NCBI RefSeq assembly: GCF_013393905.1
Contig: NZ_CP040274.1
Coordinates: 272,426-336,425, forward strand
DNA: 64,000 nucleotides
Reading direction: 5' to 3'
DNA from: Nostoc sp. C052
Lineage (GTDB): Bacteria; Cyanobacteriota; Cyanobacteriia; Cyanobacteriales; Nostocaceae
Part shown: positions 61,294 to 64,000 of the stretch, piece after piece
Numbering within the stretch: position 1 is the first letter of the stretch
How the letters are laid out: each line of letters starts with the position of its first letter
The notes under the pieces: generated by a model
Seen by the model: the letters and a program-made list of their open reading frames with translations, nothing else
Told to the model about the DNA's origin: nothing
Database searches by the model: none
Made by a program: the position numbers and the translations under genes

Positions 61294-61662
61294 GATATTT
61301 TCCCCTGATAACTCGGTTTACAAGTTCAGAGGGGGTTGCATCAGTTATCAGTTATCTAATCTTGGACTCTACTCCCAACTGATAACTGGTAACTGTTATT
61401 CGCGCTACTACTGCTTTTAACTACAAAATTCGGGATATTTCTTAACCAAACTTAACTTTACCTAAAATTTATGAATTTCGACAGCAAAAACACACCGCAG
61501 GGAATGGACTTTCCAAACGGTAGACCCTATAATGGATCTTGCAGCGCGGTAAAAACTCTCGGACAAATTTAGTAGTCGTCTCTGTCGCCAAACTTCAACG
61601 GCAACTTATTTTGTTCCTTCGAGATGAACCCCGCTCTGAAAAAAGATGAATTTTACAAACAG

Positions 61663-61693
61663 ACAAAGCGCCTACTCCTTAGTGGCGCTTTGT
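61663..61693 (+). terminator. Rho-independent-type hairpin
   Basis: ACAAAGCGCC (61663-61672) pairs perfectly with GGCGCTTTGT (61684-61693) around an 11-base loop, and the T-rich GCTTTAGATTTTTTGATG follows within a few bases. No protein gene ends before it on the plus strand, so a small RNA may be terminated here. Confidence 0.7.
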
Positions 61694-62049
61694 GCTTTAG
61701 ATTTTTTGATGTTTTCACTTTCATACTCTCCTTCATTAGCTTGGTCATCCTAGCTCTAAAAGCTTTGATACTTTAGGCATGATATAAGCAGAGCGATGCA
61801 TTTGACAGTCAAATTCAAAAACTGAAAAGTGATCTGATATTTTGGACATCGCCTACTTGTATCTGTTTGATTTTGAGTATTGCTTTTAGTACTCTGGTAA
61901 TTGTACTAGTTTTGGCAATCTCCTAAAACTTTTTTTGATTGAGTGCGTACTCAAACTAGAATATAGCAGTATCGTAATATAATAACAACTCCAATTGCTA
62001 TGATTTGTGAAAGAAAATTATACAGCAGTTTGCAAGTTAAGTTAGGTAG

Positions 62050-62325
62050 AAAATACAGGACTTATGAAACACCCTCTCCCATACCCCAGTCTTTGACCAT
62101 CAAGTAAAGCGAGTGTGAAATACTCGAAAATGCCCAAACTGCTCCAGTAGGTTTGGTTTTTCCAGGGTATCACTGCTCAACAGCGATACAGTACTGCTTC
62201 CCAGAAACAACCGATAAGCGACAACCAATTATCTCTAGCTGTGACTTCCACAACCCTTTGTGTATCGGGGAGTAAGTCTTTGATTCTCTCCCACTGGTGA
62301 TCTCGCCGCACATAACCAGCAACTT
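62050..62325 (-). pseudogene. IS5-family transposase relic
   Basis: Two frames on the minus strand show pieces of an IS5-type transposase. The first reads RRDHQWERIKDLLPDTQ, then VTARDNW and EAVLYRC before a stop; the second reads LLEQFGHFRVFHTRFT and WSKTGVWERVF with an internal stop. These match the N-terminal third of the family (DEQWERIKDLLP, EAVLYR, LPERFGDF, RWSKxGVWERIF). The DDE catalytic part is absent. It is a decayed fragment. Confidence 0.7.
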
Positions 62326-62563
62326 AGGTTATTTGTTTATCCCAAGTATTACTGACTCCAGTTTACCTAATTGATGATACACCCTAGCTCTGTCTTCCCG
62401 CATTCTGTCTCAAAACCCGTAGCTTTGTACTTCATGCAAAAGAAAACTGTTGTATAAATAGAGAATAGTAGACTACGCAAGTTTTTAAAAGATTATCTGC
62501 TAGAAAGTATATACTTTTTGTTTAATGAAATAAAAAACAGTACTAAAAGGAGCTTAATAAAAG

Positions 62564-63979
62564 GTGAATGCTAAAGAAGCTATCCAAGCCATAGATGACT
62601 TAGTGTTTGCAAAACAAGGCAGGTGGCTAGAGGAGCCAGAAAAAATTGTGCTTAGATCAGCTTGGCTTGATCTGGATTACAAGGACATAGTAGAGAGTAC
62701 TCCCTATGACATTAATCTTTTGCAGAGGCGTGTAGCACCTAAACTGTGGGTACTATTAACAGGGATATTAGGGAATGGGGAAAAAGTCACTAAGAAACGA
62801 CTGAGGGGCATTGTAGAAAAACAGATCGCATTAGCTGACAAGGAACCAGCAAAATGGAATGAAGCTGCTGCTGGTCTACCCATACTCGCAGGAAGTCTGC
62901 CTGACATATCTAATTTTTACGGTCGAACTCCTGAACTAGCAATGCTAAAAGAATTGATAGCTCAAGAGCGTTGTGTAGCAATTATAGGAGCGGCAGGAAT
63001 AGGGAAAAGTGCTTTAGTTGCTAAGTTGGTTCAAGTTTTGCGTATGGGGTCGTATGAGTTTAATGGTTTTATTTGGAAGTCAATTTCGTATAGTCCATTA
63101 CTTACAGATTTAGTTGCTGACTTGCTTAGAATTTTGGCTTCTTCAGAAAACGAGGAGTTAGATTTACCAGAATCTATCCAAGCTAGAATATCTAAATTGT
63201 TTGAATACCTGCGTTCACGTCGTTATTTGGTGATTTTAGACTCAGCAGAGTCTTTATTACAGGGAGATAGAAATAGCAGTTCAAATGCTTACGGTAAGGA
63301 GTATGCAGAGTATGGAACGTTATTTAATAGAATGATAGAGGAACAGCATCAAAGTTGTTTACTAATAACCAGCCGTGAACCATTTATTGATTTTAATCGT
63401 CTACAAAAAAAGGGACAACCAGTTAGGACGGTAAAACTTGAAGGTTTGGGAAAGGAAGCTTTGGAAATTTTTAGTTTCTACGGTTTAACTAATGAGGATA
63501 AATGGGGAGATTTAATTCAAACCTATCGTGGTAATCCTTTATCTTTAAAGATGTTAGCGGACAAGATTCACAAATTTTTTGGTGGAAGTGTAGAGAAGTT
63601 TTTAAATTTTAAAACTGTATTGATGACAGATATATTTCAAGATAGTTTGGATGAATTATTTGAAGAAAAAGGTCGTCTAACTATTTTAGAGAAACAGATT
63701 ATGTTCCATTTAACAGAAGAACTAAATAAAGAGTCTGGGAATTCAATTGGATTGAGTGTATTACTTAAAAAATTCAAGGGTAGACAGCAGAATGAGGTAA
63801 CAACCTCAGAAGTACTTGAAGCTATAGAGGCTTTATATGCACGTTCTTTAATTGAGCAAGAAACGAATGATAGTAAAGAAGTACTATTGAGTTTAGAGCC
63901 TCAAGTTATAAAGTATCTTTGTACCTATGCTTTAAAATTAGTTCAAAATACGGTTTATGATTTTAAATCAGCAGCTTAA
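62564..63979 (+). CDS. STAND (NB-ARC-like) ATPase with vMAP-N-like HTH start
   Basis: 471 residues from a GTG start. Residues 1-95 (KEAIQAIDDLVFAKQGRWLE, then RRVAPKLWVLLTGILGNGEK) fit the N-terminal HTH-like domain of cyanobacterial vWA-MoxR-associated STAND proteins. The NB-ARC module follows: YGRTPELAMLKELI, Walker A GAAGIGKSAL (about 144-153), Walker B LVILDSAESLL (about 222-232), a sensor LLITSREPF and GNPLSLKMLADKI. After a winged-helix segment (about 375-460) the protein ends without TPR or WD40 repeats. STAND proteins are switch ATPases for signalling or phage defence. Missing sensor repeats make this a short form or half of a system continued outside the window. Confidence 0.8.
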   Translation: MNAKEAIQAIDDLVFAKQGRWLEEPEKIVLRSAWLDLDYKDIVESTPYDINLLQRRVAPKLWVLLTGILGNGEKVTKKRLRGIVEKQIALADKEPAKWNEAAAGLPILAGSLPDISNFYGRTPELAMLKELIAQERCVAIIGAAGIGKSALVAKLVQVLRMGSYEFNGFIWKSISYSPLLTDLVADLLRILASSENEELDLPESIQARISKLFEYLRSRRYLVILDSAESLLQGDRNSSSNAYGKEYAEYGTLFNRMIEEQHQSCLLITSREPFIDFNRLQKKGQPVRTVKLEGLGKEALEIFSFYGLTNEDKWGDLIQTYRGNPLSLKMLADKIHKFFGGSVEKFLNFKTVLMTDIFQDSLDELFEEKGRLTILEKQIMFHLTEELNKESGNSIGLSVLLKKFKGRQQNEVTTSEVLEAIEALYARSLIEQETNDSKEVLLSLEPQVIKYLCTYALKLVQNTVYDFKSAA

Positions 63980-64000
63980 TTATATTATTAACTTAAGAGT

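Larger units (their letters stand above)
61294..62563. other. Gene-poor region upstream of rep
   Basis: About 1.27 kb. It holds an inverted repeat with CAGTTATCAGTTATC and GATAACTGGTAACTG (61339-61396), a strong hairpin terminator (61663-61693), an AT-rich stretch with GAGTGCGTACTC (61941-61952) and an IS5-type transposase relic (62050-62325). A replication origin is expected near rep, but no iterons were recognised. The segment between 61437 and 61663 could encode a small RNA. Confidence 0.5.

Noticed and set aside
61142..61420. 92-codon plus-strand frame upstream of rep
   Set aside because: It is antisense to the 58-codon gene, which has a good ribosome site and a coupled stop on the other strand.

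Overview
The window looks like part of a large conjugative plasmid from a filamentous, probably heterocystous, cyanobacterium (Nostoc/Anabaena-like). The reasons are the scattered HIP1 octamers (GCGATCGC), the many small dispersed hairpin repeats with low-complexity arms, a cyanobacterial DUF3854-type replication protein, a MobV relaxase, an actin-like segregation ATPase and a full block of type IV secretion genes. No rRNA, tRNA or core ribosomal gene was seen. The species assignment is inference.

Layout. 1-9.8 kb: stress and metabolic cargo (DUF1003 end, secreted HD-domain protein, DUF3465-like, phospholipase D-like, HAD phosphatase, LssY C-domain protein, glucose-6-phosphate dehydrogenase), mixed with truncated remnants of a phosphoesterase, an AI-2E-type permease and 6-phosphogluconate dehydrogenase, then a J-domain protein. 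9.8-11.8 kb: an IscB element (RuvC/HNH nuclease plus presumed omega RNA) that appears to have split a small gene in two. 11.9-14.6 kb: an Rpn-like nuclease, a membrane protein and a TPR protein. 14.6-19.8 kb: a 1729-residue protein carrying signatures of the two-barrel RNA polymerase family closest in style to YonO/QDE-1 (DYDGD, an upstream promoter-proximal barrel motif and a downstream AVD..K motif). This is the most unusual gene here.

19.8-25.6 kb: small plasmid genes, a P63C-domain pseudogene broken by a hairpin repeat and a 4-bp duplication, a ParM-like operon, and a gene-free stretch with nested inverted repeats and iteron-like 9-mers that is a candidate oriT or operator. 25.6-46.3 kb: one long plus-strand transfer region: MobV relaxase with a primase-like tail, AAA ATPase, DUF192, then VirB2-, B3-, B4-, B5-, B6-, B8-, B10- and B9-like proteins, an exported protein, the VirD4-like coupling protein and four accessory genes including a DUF3854 protein. 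No VirB11 or lytic transglycosylase was seen.

46.5-51.7 kb: a histidine kinase divergent from a LuxR-type response regulator, and a minus-strand operon with two tandem ParA-like ATPases but no ParB. 51.7-57.3 kb: a repeat-rich gap, a lipoprotein, a duplicated winged-helix-like protein, a ribbon-helix-helix/HTH protein with a 22-bp palindrome upstream, a 258-bp element with perfect 26-bp terminal inverted repeats, and a tyrosine recombinase lacking the arm-binding domain. 57.4-64 kb: the CyRepA1-like replication initiator, translationally coupled to a 58-codon leader gene, a gap with a hairpin terminator and an IS5-family transposase relic, and a STAND ATPase with a vMAP-N-like start.

Functionally, Rep, ParM and the ParA pair would maintain the plasmid; MobV, the T4SS and VirD4 would transfer it. 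The RNA polymerase-like protein could give it transcription or primer synthesis of its own, but that role is inference.
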